Source of the DNA: Chitinophagales bacterium
GTDB taxonomy: Bacteria; Bacteroidota; Bacteroidia; Chitinophagales; Chitinophagaceae
Reading direction: 5' to 3'
NCBI GenBank assembly: GCA_026931325.1
Contig: JAIXLO010000181.1
Span: 1 to 45,845 of the forward strand
DNA: 45,845 nucleotides
Shown: positions 6,480 through 14,444 of the stretch, piece after piece
How the letters are laid out: every line of letters begins with the position of its first letter
How positions within the stretch are numbered: position 1 is the first letter of the stretch
Program-made: the position numbers and the translations under genes
The notes under the pieces: model-generated
Databases searched by the model: none
Seen by the model: the letters and a program-made list of their open reading frames with translations, nothing else
Told to the model about the DNA's origin: nothing

Positions 6480-7445
6480 TTATGCTCCTGCTTTAAATTT
6501 TTTTATCTCTTCTGTTAGTTTAGGAACTACTTCAAAAGCATCGCCTACTATTCCATAATCAGCAGCTTTAAAAAATGGTGCTTCTGGGTCTTTGTTTATT
6601 ACAACAATTACTTTGCTCCTATTTACACCTGCTAAGTGTTGAATAGCTCCACTAATACCTATAGCAATATATAAATTTGGTGCCACTTGAATACCTGTTT
6701 GTCCAACATGCTCATGATGTGGTCTCCAACCAGAATCACTTACTGGTCTGCTACAAGCTGTTGCTGCTCCTAATACTTTTGCAAGATCTGTAATAATTCC
6801 CCAATTTTCTGGACCTTTTAATCCACGTCCACCACTTACAACAATATCTGCTTCTGATAAAGAAATATCGCCACTTATTTTATTTACTGATATAACTTTT
6901 ACTTTAGGTGCAGGAACTGAAATATTTAAAGTAGCAACTTCAGCAATGCCATCTCCTATTGTTGTGGTATGACTGTTTGGGTTTACAGAAATTACTTTTA
7001 TTGCTGAGCTAATACTTACATTAGCAAATGCTTTACCACTAAATACTGTTTTCTTTACTACAAATCCATTGGTTGTATTTGGCAATGCACAAGCACCAGT
7101 TACTAAACCTGCTTTTAATTTTATAGCTACTCTTGAGGCAACTGCTTTTCCTGTTTGGTTATGAGAAAAAATAACAACAGATGCATTAGTTTGTGTTGCA
7201 GCATCTGCAATTACTTGTGCATATACTTGAGCATCTAAATTGTTTAAATTATCATCGGCAACATGATATACTTTTGAAATACCATATTTTCCTAAGGTGG
7301 AAAGGTCTTCAGTATTTTTTCCTAATAATAATGCTTCTGCTGTAGTGCCTAATTGTTTTGCAACATCTACACCATAAGTCATTACTTCAAAACTTGATTT
7401 TTTTATTTGACCATCTGCTTGGTCTATAAATATTAAAACTGACAT
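6480..7445 (-). CDS. etfA: electron transfer flavoprotein subunit alpha
   Basis: 321 residues, normal length. EtfA/EtfB accept electrons from acyl-CoA and other dehydrogenases through FAD and pass them to the quinone pool. The C-terminal FAD domain is unmistakable: 'VVSGGRGLKGPENWGII', 'GAATACSRPVSDSGWRPHHEHVGQTG', 'PNLYIAIGISGAIQHLAGV' and 'VINKDPEAPFFKAADYGIVGD'. It follows etfB by 46 nt in the same direction, so the two form an operon. The 3-hydroxybutyryl-CoA dehydrogenase elsewhere in the window could act in a related fatty-acid pathway, though the genes are not linked. Confidence 0.97.
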   Translation of the reverse strand: MSVLIFIDQADGQIKKSSFEVMTYGVDVAKQLGTTAEALLLGKNTEDLSTLGKYGISKVYHVADDNLNNLDAQVYAQVIADAATQTNASVVIFSHNQTGKAVASRVAIKLKAGLVTGACALPNTTNGFVVKKTVFSGKAFANVSISSAIKVISVNPNSHTTTIGDGIAEVATLNISVPAPKVKVISVNKISGDISLSEADIVVSGGRGLKGPENWGIITDLAKVLGAATACSRPVSDSGWRPHHEHVGQTGIQVAPNLYIAIGISGAIQHLAGVNRSKVIVVINKDPEAPFFKAADYGIVGDAFEVVPKLTEEIKKFKAGA

Positions 7446-7491
7446 TATTTTTTTATTTTAATCTATTATGAGATGTTTGATTATTATTTGT

Positions 7492-8235
7492 TTAAATTAC
7501 TCTTGCCTCTTCGTGTAATAATCTTACAAGTTCTGCAACATTATCTGCATCAATTAATTTTACACCAGCTTTTGCAGGCGGTAATTCAAAACTTTCAATA
7601 GATGTTAAAGCATCCACAGCAATAGGTTCTACTACTTTTAATGGTTTACTACGAGCAGCCATAATGCCTCTCATATTGGGAATTCTTGGCTCTGCCATTC
7701 CTTGTTGAGAACTAACTACTAATGGAAGAGCAATTTCACTTACTTCTTCACCACCTTCAATTTCTCTTGTTATTGTTGCAGTATTACCATTCAAATCAAA
7801 CTTTAAAACTAATGATGCATAAGGCATATTTAATAGTTCAGCAACCATACCACCAATAGAAGAACCATTATAATCAATGGTTTCTTTACCTGTAAAAATT
7901 AAATCGTAACCACCTTCTATAGCTATCTGTGCAATTTGAGAAGCAATGTAAAAACTATCGTGGTTATCAGCATTAATTCTTATGGCTTCATCGCCACCTA
8001 ATGCTAATGCTTTACGAATAACTGGTTCAGCATCTGCTGCACCAACAGTTACTAAATGAATAACAGTAGCAGCATCTTTTTCTTTTAATTCTATTGCACG
8101 AACTAAAGAATACCACTCGTCATAAGGATTAATAATCCATTGTACGCCTGCATCTTCAAACTTTGTATTGCCATCTTTGAAGGCAACTTTTGCAGTTGTA
8201 TCTGGTGTTTTACTTACACAAACTAAAATTTTCAT
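7492..8235 (-). CDS. etfB: electron transfer flavoprotein subunit beta
   Basis: 247 residues, normal for EtfB. 'MKILVCVSKTPDTTAKVAF' at the start, 'INPYDEWYSLVRAIELKEK' and 'DLIFTGKETIDYNGSSIGGMVAELLNMPYASLV' are family signatures, the last near the AMP/FAD-binding region. It is first in the etfB-etfA operon, with a well-formed promoter at 8287-8316 giving a leader of about 45 nt. It works only as a heterodimer with EtfA. Confidence 0.97.
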   Translation of the reverse strand: MKILVCVSKTPDTTAKVAFKDGNTKFEDAGVQWIINPYDEWYSLVRAIELKEKDAATVIHLVTVGAADAEPVIRKALALGGDEAIRINADNHDSFYIASQIAQIAIEGGYDLIFTGKETIDYNGSSIGGMVAELLNMPYASLVLKFDLNGNTATITREIEGGEEVSEIALPLVVSSQQGMAEPRIPNMRGIMAARSKPLKVVEPIAVDALTSIESFELPPAKAGVKLIDADNVAELVRLLHEEARVI

Positions 8236-8286
8236 ATATAGGTTTGTTAATTAAAAAATAAATAATGGTTGCATAAACAACTATTG

Positions 8287-8316
8287 CAAAGATAGGGTTG
8301 TTTAATTTGTGGCAAA
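8287..8316 (-). promoter_or_regulatory. promoter of etfB-etfA
   Basis: Minus-strand TTTG (8313-8316), then 18 nt, then TATCTTTG (8287-8294), an exact match to the Bacteroidota -33/-7 pattern. Confidence 0.75.
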
Positions 8317-8521
8317 GGTTAAATAAAAAAGTTTTTTTATTAGAATAATTTTTTCGGAAAAAGGAATAAATGTTTTTTTCACTTATTCTAATAATAATTG
8401 AAAGCTTTTTTATTTCTATTATTTATTTAGAATATACCGTAATGGTATTAACTAATTTTAAAATTGTAATAAGTCTTAAATAAAGTTTGCTTTATATTGC
8501 AAAATAAAATTTAAAAATTGT

Positions 8522-9679
8522 ATGCCTACTATTTTAGTTATTGATGATGAAAAATCTATAAGAAATGTGTTGAAAGATATTTTAACCAATGAAGGTTATA
8601 AAGTAGAGCAAGCAGCTGATGGAGAAGAAGGTTTTGAAAAATTTTGTGCTACTGATTTTGATGTTGTATTGTGCGATATTAAAATGCCTAAAATGGATGG
8701 TATTGAATTTTTATCAAAAGCAAATGAAATAAAACCAGAAGTGCCAATAATTGTTATTAGTGGTCATGGAAATATAGAAACAGCAGTAGATGCAGTAAAA
8801 AAAGGAGCTTTTGACTATATTGCTAAACCTCCAGATTTAAACAGATTATTAATAACCATACGCAATGCAACTGATAAGAAAGTTTTGGTGAGAGAAACCA
8901 AATCATTAAAACGCAAGGTTAGTAAAGTGCAAGAAATTATTGGCGAAAGTGAAGCAATTAAAAAAATAAAAAATACTATTGATAAAGTTGCAGAAACAGA
9001 TGCAAGAGTTTTAGTAACAGGAGAAAATGGAAGTGGTAAAGAATTAGTTGCAAGATGGTTACATGAAAAAAGTAATAGAAATACTGCACCATTAATAGAA
9101 GTTAACTGTGCAGCTATACCATCTGAACTAATAGAAAGTGAATTGTTTGGACACGAAAAAGGCTCTTTTACAAGTGCTATTAAACAACGAATTGGAAAAT
9201 TTGAACAAGCAAATGGTGGCACTTTGTTTTTAGATGAAATTGGTGATATGAGTTTATCTGCTCAAGCAAAAGTTTTAAGAGCATTGCAAGAAGGAAAAAT
9301 TACCAGAGTTGGTGGTGATAAAGAAATTGCTGTAGATGTAAGAGTAATTGCAGCAACTAATAAAAATTTATTACAAGAGGTAGAACAAAAAAATTTTAGG
9401 TTAGACTTGTATCATAGGCTTAGTGTAATATTAATTCATGTTCCATCTTTAAATGAAAGAAGAGATGATATTCCATTATTGATAAATAAATTTTTAGAAG
9501 ATATTGCAGCAGAGTATGGACAAGCAAAAAAAACAATAGATAAAAAAGCTGTTGAAGCTTTACAACAATATAATTGGACAGGCAATATCAGAGAATTAAG
9601 AAATGTAGTAGAAAGATTAATTATTTTATCGGGTAAAAATATTTTGTCAGAAGATGTAAGCAATTATGTATTGCATTAA
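8522..9679 (+). CDS. NtrC-family response regulator, REC plus AAA+ domains, no DNA-binding domain
   Basis: 385 residues. The receiver domain (1-120) has Asp8/Asp9, phosphoacceptor Asp52 in 'CDIKMPKMDG', Ser80 and Lys102. The sigma-54 activator AAA+ domain follows: Walker A GENGSGKE (167-174), Walker B 'LFLDEI' (235-240), Arg293/Arg299 in 'FRLDLYHRL', and 'GNIRELRN' (354-361). The sigma-54 contact loop reads GSFTSA (214-219) instead of GAFTGA. The protein stops at residue 385, soon after the AAA+ lid, so the usual C-terminal Fis-type helix-turn-helix is absent; the next gene is convergent 18 nt away, leaving no room for it. It may act from solution on sigma-54 holoenzyme or in a sigma-54-independent way. 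No cognate histidine kinase is adjacent. Confidence 0.92.
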   Translation: MPTILVIDDEKSIRNVLKDILTNEGYKVEQAADGEEGFEKFCATDFDVVLCDIKMPKMDGIEFLSKANEIKPEVPIIVISGHGNIETAVDAVKKGAFDYIAKPPDLNRLLITIRNATDKKVLVRETKSLKRKVSKVQEIIGESEAIKKIKNTIDKVAETDARVLVTGENGSGKELVARWLHEKSNRNTAPLIEVNCAAIPSELIESELFGHEKGSFTSAIKQRIGKFEQANGGTLFLDEIGDMSLSAQAKVLRALQEGKITRVGGDKEIAVDVRVIAATNKNLLQEVEQKNFRLDLYHRLSVILIHVPSLNERRDDIPLLINKFLEDIAAEYGQAKKTIDKKAVEALQQYNWTGNIRELRNVVERLIILSGKNILSEDVSNYVLH

Positions 9680-9697
9680 ATAGTTTCAATAATTTTT

Positions 9698-10528
9698 TTA
9701 TTGTTGATGATAAGCATCTAAAAGTTTAATACACTCTACCGCTTCTTTAACATCGTGTACTCTTAAAATTTTTGCTCCATTTAATAACCCTAAAGTGTTT
9801 AAAACTGTTGTGCCATTTAAGGCTTCTTCTGGTGTTGTTTTTAAAATTTTATATATAGTTGATTTTCTTGAAACACCTAATAGTATTGGTTTTTCAAGCA
9901 TTTTGAAAACAGATAAATCTTTAAGTAGTTGTAAATTGTGTTGAATATTTTTTCCAAAACCAAAACCTATATCAATAATAACATCATTAATACCTGCAAG
10001 CCTACAAATTTCTGTTCTTTCAATAAAAAATTCTAACACTTCTTTTGTTACATTGTTATAAGTTGGATTTTGTTGCATGGTTTGTGGTGTTCCTTGCATG
10101 TGCATACAAATAAAAGGAGTGTTTAAACCTGCAACAGTTTTAAGCATTGATTTATCTAATAAACCTCCACTAATATCATTTACAATTCTTGCACCTGCTT
10201 GTACTGCTTCTTTAGCTACTGAACTGTAAAATGTATCAATAGAAATAATTGTATCAGGAAATTTTTTGATGATGCTTTCAATAACAGGTATTACCCTTTT
10301 TAATTCTTCTTCTTGTGTTATAGGTGTAACATTTGGTTTAGTTGTTTGTCCACCAATATCAATAATAGTGGCACCTTCTTGCAGCATTTGTGTTGCTTTT
10401 TGCAAAGCACTTTCAATAGTTGATTGTCTGCTGTTGCTGTAAAAAGAATCTGGTGTAATATTAATAACACCCATGACTATTGGTTTTTCAATAGCTAATA
10501 ATTTTCCTTTACAATTTAGTGTAAACAT
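9698..10528 (-). CDS. folP: dihydropteroate synthase
   Basis: 276 residues, typical. It condenses p-aminobenzoate with 6-hydroxymethyl-dihydropterin pyrophosphate in folate synthesis and is the sulfonamide target. Signature 1 'MGVINITPDSFYS' (residues 19-31), 'GATIIDIGGQTTKP' (commonly DIGGESTRP), 'ISIDTFYSSVAKEAV', 'IVNDISGG', 'DVIIDIGFGFGKNIQHN' and 'LLGVSRKSTI' are all present. The GQTTKP variant keeps the loop but swaps the usual E-S and R residues. It is convergent with the response regulator. Possible -7 element TATCTTTA upstream near 10550. Confidence 0.95.
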   Translation of the reverse strand: MFTLNCKGKLLAIEKPIVMGVINITPDSFYSNSRQSTIESALQKATQMLQEGATIIDIGGQTTKPNVTPITQEEELKRVIPVIESIIKKFPDTIISIDTFYSSVAKEAVQAGARIVNDISGGLLDKSMLKTVAGLNTPFICMHMQGTPQTMQQNPTYNNVTKEVLEFFIERTEICRLAGINDVIIDIGFGFGKNIQHNLQLLKDLSVFKMLEKPILLGVSRKSTIYKILKTTPEEALNGTTVLNTLGLLNGAKILRVHDVKEAVECIKLLDAYHQQ

Positions 10529-10572
10529 TCAAGCAATTATTTTCTTAGTGTGTAAAGATATTAAAATAAAAA

Positions 10573-10591
10573 TCCCTGCTAAAAGCAGGGA
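10573..10591 (-). terminator. terminator after tRNA-Leu
   Basis: TCCCTGCT (10573-10580) pairs with AGCAGGGA (10584-10591) around a 3-nt loop, and ATTTTTATTTTAA follows on the minus strand. It lies just downstream of tRNA-Leu and before the folP start. Confidence 0.8.
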
Positions 10592-10598
10592 AATAAAG

Positions 10599-10682
10599 TG
10601 CCCAGAACAGGAATCGAACCTGCACATCATTGCTGATACCAGATTTTGAGTCTGACGCGTCTACCAATTCCGCCATCTGGGC
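10599..10682 (-). tRNA. tRNA-Leu (anticodon CAA)
   Basis: 84 nt on the minus strand. The acceptor stem GCCCAGA/TCTGGGC is perfect with discriminator A, the anticodon loop CTCAAAA gives CAA (reads UUG), a long variable arm marks a class II tRNA, and the T loop is GGTTCGATTCC-like. CCA is not encoded. It lies 26 nt after hscB on the same strand and may be co-transcribed. Confidence 0.95.
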
Positions 10683-10708
10683 TATGATGGATTGCAAATA
10701 TATAAGCA

Positions 10709-11218
10709 TCAATTTAAACCAGCCAAAATACGGTTGAGATATTTTTTTCTGAAATAATACTCTTTTACTTGCAACAACTCTTCTTGGGTAGTAACACCTT
10801 CTTGATAATTCTCCACAATGCTTTTAACGGGTTCATAAATTTCATTTTGAAGGTTATTAATTTGATTTTTTATTTGATTGATTGTAGTAATATCTTCTTC
10901 CATCTTTGCATCTAATATTTGTTCATTCAGTTCCATTACATTCATTAAAAAATCTGGAGAAAGTTTGTATTTTTCTTCATCTTCTATTAAATTTTTTAGT
11001 TGCAAAACATATTTTATTGTATCACTTTCGTTATTAAAAACTTTAAAAGCTTTATTAATTAATGCAGATTGCTCTAAAGCAAATTGTTGCTCTTCATTTG
11101 TTTCATTTGTAAAAAAATCAGGATGATATTTTCTGCTTAATTCATAAAACTTTCTTTTTATTTCTTGTATATCTGGATTTAGTGAAATTGGAATATTATA
11201 AAGTTCAAAATAATTCAT
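10709..11218 (-). CDS. hscB: Fe-S cluster assembly co-chaperone HscB (J-domain)
   Basis: 169 residues. HscB is a J-domain protein that brings IscU to the HscA chaperone for iron-sulfur cluster transfer. The J-domain opens with 'NYFELYNIPISLNPDIQEIKRKFYELSRKYHPDFF' and carries the HPD motif at residues 32-34. The C-terminal three-helix IscU-binding domain follows ('FLMNVMELNEQI' is the typical FLM..ME motif). The reading frame is open 7 codons further upstream, but the ATG at 11218 matches the family N-terminus. tRNA-Leu follows immediately. Confidence 0.9.
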   Translation of the reverse strand: MNYFELYNIPISLNPDIQEIKRKFYELSRKYHPDFFTNETNEEQQFALEQSALINKAFKVFNNESDTIKYVLQLKNLIEDEEKYKLSPDFLMNVMELNEQILDAKMEEDITTINQIKNQINNLQNEIYEPVKSIVENYQEGVTTQEELLQVKEYYFRKKYLNRILAGLN

Positions 11219-11341
11219 AACGCTACATTTACAATGCAATAATACATCAATAAAAAATTATGTTACACAAAGCTGTGTAAGGTTTTATTTTGAATTTCTA
11301 ATTGGGTAAATTATAGCTATTTTTTTGTTGGGTAGTTAAAA

Positions 11342-11926
11342 TTATTTTCTTCTATTTATTTCATCTCTTATTGCAATAGCTCTAATATAATCTTCATGTT
11401 CTAAAACATCATTCAATAAATTATTAAGTTCATCAATAGTCATATTTTTCAAATCATCAGATGATTTATTTTCACTTTCAAAATTGTCTTCTATTGATTT
11501 CTTTCTATTGGAAACTTCATCCATTAATATTCCTGCATTACTGATAATATTATCATAGGTGTAAATAGGACAATTAAAACGTACAGCTAATGCAATTGCA
11601 TCACTTGTACGACTGTCAATTTCTATTGTATCTGAATCTGTATTAATAATAAGTTTAGAATAAAAAATTCCCTCTTGTAAATCACAAATAATTATCTCTT
11701 CCAAAGAGGCTCCCAATGCTCCCATAAAATTTTTCATTAAATCGTGTGTAAGAGGACGACTTGGCTGCATTCTTTCTAATGCTACTGCAATAGCTTGTGC
11801 TTCAAAACCACCAATAACAATTGGTAATCTTCTCATACCATTTACTTCGCCAAGCACTACAGCATAAGAGTGAGTTTGAGTAATACTATGACTTAATGCT
11901 ACAATTTCTAATTCAACTTTCTTCAT
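11342..11926 (-). CDS. DUF151 bifunctional nuclease-like protein with C-terminal UVR motif
   Basis: 194 residues. The DUF151 (BFN) domain fills about residues 1-140: 'SHSYAVVLGEVNGMRRLPIVIGGFEAQAIAVALE', 'PLTHDLMKNFMGALGA' and 'DSRTSDAIALAVRFNCPIY' are its conserved blocks. Relatives are described as bifunctional DNase/RNases. The last 35 residues form a UvrB/UvrC-type helical hairpin ('LNNLLNDVLEHEDYIRAIAIRDEINRR'), common in Bacteroidota members. The ATG at 11926 is chosen because the longer frame begins at a TTG (11974) lying inside the -7 promoter element. Substrate and biological role are unknown. Confidence 0.88.
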   Translation of the reverse strand: MKKVELEIVALSHSITQTHSYAVVLGEVNGMRRLPIVIGGFEAQAIAVALERMQPSRPLTHDLMKNFMGALGASLEEIIICDLQEGIFYSKLIINTDSDTIEIDSRTSDAIALAVRFNCPIYTYDNIISNAGILMDEVSNRKKSIEDNFESENKSSDDLKNMTIDELNNLLNDVLEHEDYIRAIAIRDEINRRK

Positions 11927-11971
11927 AAACAGAACCTCAGTATTTTGATATAATAAAATACTTGTGGTAAA

Positions 11972-12002
11972 CAAAAATAAGATGTTATTTGATTAAAGCA
12001 AA
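11972..12002 (-). promoter_or_regulatory. promoter of the DUF151/UVR gene
   Basis: Minus-strand TTTG (11999-12002), then 19 nt, then TATTTTTG (11972-11979). Exact consensus, and it rules out the TTG at 11974 as a start codon. Confidence 0.75.
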
Positions 12003-12182
12003 AGAGTGTTTTTATTTTCTTTATGAAGCTTAATTAAGCATATACTCTATCAATAAAATGAATAATGATAATAAATATTTATTCTAACGTTTTAGTTTTC
12101 CATATATCGTAATCAAAAATTCCCTTTTAATAATTTCTAAGAAATTATGCTTAACATTTTTGCAGCCATTTAAAAATGTATT

Positions 12183-13109
12183 ATGAACAGAGCAACTAAA
12201 AATATTTCTTTAGATTTTGAAACACCAATGAAAAAGAACTTTAATAGAAAAACGATTGGATTGGGCATTTTATCATTTATTGTAGTGTTACTTTTTATGC
12301 CTTTAGGACATACTTTGATGATATTAAATGAAGAACTTTTACATGCTCATGGATTAAAACTAATTGGTGCTGCAATTATTGGTGTTATTGGTTTAGCATT
12401 ATTAATTATGGCAATAAAATTTAATTATAACAATACTGTAAAAACATTATTAGGATTAATTGCAGGGATTTTAGTTTGGACTGGTTGGATAGAATTTAGT
12501 TTTGTTTGGATTGCTAACAAGCTTAATGTAATGCCTTATATGCAAGATGGAGAGGTAGCTACTAAGCCTGAATATCTTATCATGCCCTCATCTATTGGAA
12601 TTTTAGCAGCAATGCTTTTAATATTTTTATTTTCTAATACCAAATGTCAATTCTTTGTTTGGTTTCAAAAATTATTTGGCGTAAGAAAAGAAGTTATAGC
12701 AACATCTAAACAAAAGAAGCCTTTAGCAGTTACAACATTTATTGAAACAATAATGATTATTTGGACCTTTTATATTGTATTATTATTAGCTTATGATACA
12801 AATATTGCAGGTGATAGACATCCTTTAACTTATTTAGTTGGTTTTGGTTCTCTTGCTTGGTCTGGGTACTTAATTATTAACTTACTAAAGATTAGTAGTT
12901 TTGATTACTCTGTAAGATATGCTATTCCAACAGTAATTATTTTTTGGAATTTTATTGAAGTGCTTGGCAGATGGAATTTATTTAAAGAAATATGGATACA
13001 TCCATTTGAATATATTATTGAGCTAAGTATTATAACAATTATTCTGCTAACTCTTATAACATTTATGATAGTACAAACATTAAAAGGAAGATTAAAAGTA
13101 ACTACATAG
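12183..13109 (+). CDS. multi-pass membrane protein of unknown function
   Basis: 308 residues with about eight or nine hydrophobic segments spread along the chain (for example residues 26-48, 59-80, 86-108, 133-150, 188-205, 220-237 and 280-302) and an N-terminal cytosolic stretch of about 24 residues. I do not recognise the family; no catalytic motif, nucleotide-binding loop or transporter signature stands out. A loop 'NVMPYMQDGEVATKPEYLIMP' separates segments 3 and 4. The gene stands alone, and its 3' end is 6 nt from the convergent MutS-like gene. A near-consensus -7 element (CATTTTTG) lies upstream near 12155-12162. Confidence 0.8.
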   Translation: MNRATKNISLDFETPMKKNFNRKTIGLGILSFIVVLLFMPLGHTLMILNEELLHAHGLKLIGAAIIGVIGLALLIMAIKFNYNNTVKTLLGLIAGILVWTGWIEFSFVWIANKLNVMPYMQDGEVATKPEYLIMPSSIGILAAMLLIFLFSNTKCQFFVWFQKLFGVRKEVIATSKQKKPLAVTTFIETIMIIWTFYIVLLLAYDTNIAGDRHPLTYLVGFGSLAWSGYLIINLLKISSFDYSVRYAIPTVIIFWNFIEVLGRWNLFKEIWIHPFEYIIELSIITIILLTLITFMIVQTLKGRLKVTT

Positions 13110-13115
13110 TTTTCA

Positions 13116-14429
13116 TTACAATTTCTCTAACATACTTACAACGCCTTCTTTTTTTAGAATTAAGTAACCTAATCTATCATTACTTATTCCATCTTTTAGT
13201 TGATAGCTAAAAATTAGTTGTTCATCTTTAATAGCTGTTTCAAAATATTTGAATTGTATGTTGGAATATTTTTTTAAATCATCTGCTATTTCGTATAAGT
13301 GAGTTGATAAAATAAATAAAGCATTATTCATTTTTCTTAGTCCTTCAATTACAATAGTGCTACACTTCATAGCATCTTGTACATTAGTACCTTTAAAAAG
13401 TTCATCAATTAAGATAAGCCAATTTTTTTTGTCAGAAATTTTTTCTATTGTGTTTTTAATTCTTTGTACTTCATTAAAAAAATAGCTTTCACCCTTTATA
13501 ATATTATCAGCCATTTGAATATTGCTTAATAATCCATCAAACAAACTCAATTTCATTTTTTTTGCAGGAACACCCATACCTAATTGTGCTAAATAAACAC
13601 TAATACCCACAGCTTTAATAAAAGTGCTTTTGCCTGCCATATTTGCACCAGTAAGAAAAAGAAAATTTTGCTGATTATTTAATTGAAAACTACAACTAAC
13701 AGGCACTTCCAGCAAAGGATGATACAATTCTTCTGCTTCTATAAATGGCTGTTGAGAACTATGAATTTCAGGAAAAATAAATTGATGTTTTGTACAAACT
13801 ATTGCTAAACTAAAATAAGCATCTAACTGTAAAAAAACATCAATCAACTCAAAAAGATTGTGTTTAAAATTTCTTTTAAAGAAATAAGCAAATTTTAGAA
13901 TTTTAGCATTGGATAATTCTTTTATATTGTCTGTTTCTAAAATTTCTTGAACCGAAGATTTGTCAAGCAGCAAGTTTATTTTATCGCTCCAAAACTGTAT
14001 TTTTTTACCCGATTTATTTTTTAATAATTGCTGAATTTGAAACATTCCCTTTATAAAAACAATACCATGTGTAACAGAATATTTGGTTAAAGAAAAATCT
14101 GCTTTGCTAAATAGTTTATACAAAAAACTGTTGAAATTATTTGGATGTTCAGGATAAATATTGACAGAAGTTTCATAAAATTTTTCCAACACCATTAAAG
14201 TTCCATTAGTAATAGAATGTTTCCATTCTGGCTGTAATTGTTGTAATTGTTGAATAGTGTTTTGTACATCTTTAATTTCATCAACAGAAGAAAGTGGATT
14301 ACTAAGAATATGTTGTAAATATTTTTTGCCCTGAATAGTAGTTGTATGGTTTAAAAAATGAAAAACAGACTGACTTTCATCATGATTAAAAATAGATAAA
14401 TCTGAAAGTGTTGTTTTATCAATTTGCAT
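13116..14429 (-). CDS. MutS-family ATPase lacking mismatch-recognition domains
   Basis: 437 residues, about half a canonical MutS. The C-terminal ATPase is complete: Walker A GANMAGKS (261-268), 'SLFDGLLSNIQMADNIIKGESYFFNEVQRI' (signature region) and Walker B 'LILIDELFKGTN' (338-349) with D342/E343. The N-terminal 240 residues are helical and resemble the MutS core/lever domains, starting with 'FLNHTTTIQGKKYLQHILSNPLSSVDEI'. The mismatch-binding domain I and the Smr domain of MutS2 are missing. Such short paralogues are common in Bacteroidota and have no established function; recombination or structure-specific DNA binding is a guess. It lies 15 nt downstream of pyrC and is probably co-transcribed. 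Confidence 0.88.
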   Translation of the reverse strand: MQIDKTTLSDLSIFNHDESQSVFHFLNHTTTIQGKKYLQHILSNPLSSVDEIKDVQNTIQQLQQLQPEWKHSITNGTLMVLEKFYETSVNIYPEHPNNFNSFLYKLFSKADFSLTKYSVTHGIVFIKGMFQIQQLLKNKSGKKIQFWSDKINLLLDKSSVQEILETDNIKELSNAKILKFAYFFKRNFKHNLFELIDVFLQLDAYFSLAIVCTKHQFIFPEIHSSQQPFIEAEELYHPLLEVPVSCSFQLNNQQNFLFLTGANMAGKSTFIKAVGISVYLAQLGMGVPAKKMKLSLFDGLLSNIQMADNIIKGESYFFNEVQRIKNTIEKISDKKNWLILIDELFKGTNVQDAMKCSTIVIEGLRKMNNALFILSTHLYEIADDLKKYSNIQFKYFETAIKDEQLIFSYQLKDGISNDRLGYLILKKEGVVSMLEKL

Positions 14430-14444
14430 AAAGAAAAATTATTT

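Noticed and set aside
9680-9697. Lost helix-turn-helix of the response regulator in another frame
   Set aside because: Only 18 nt separate its stop from the convergent folP stop, and the minus strand there is folP coding sequence.
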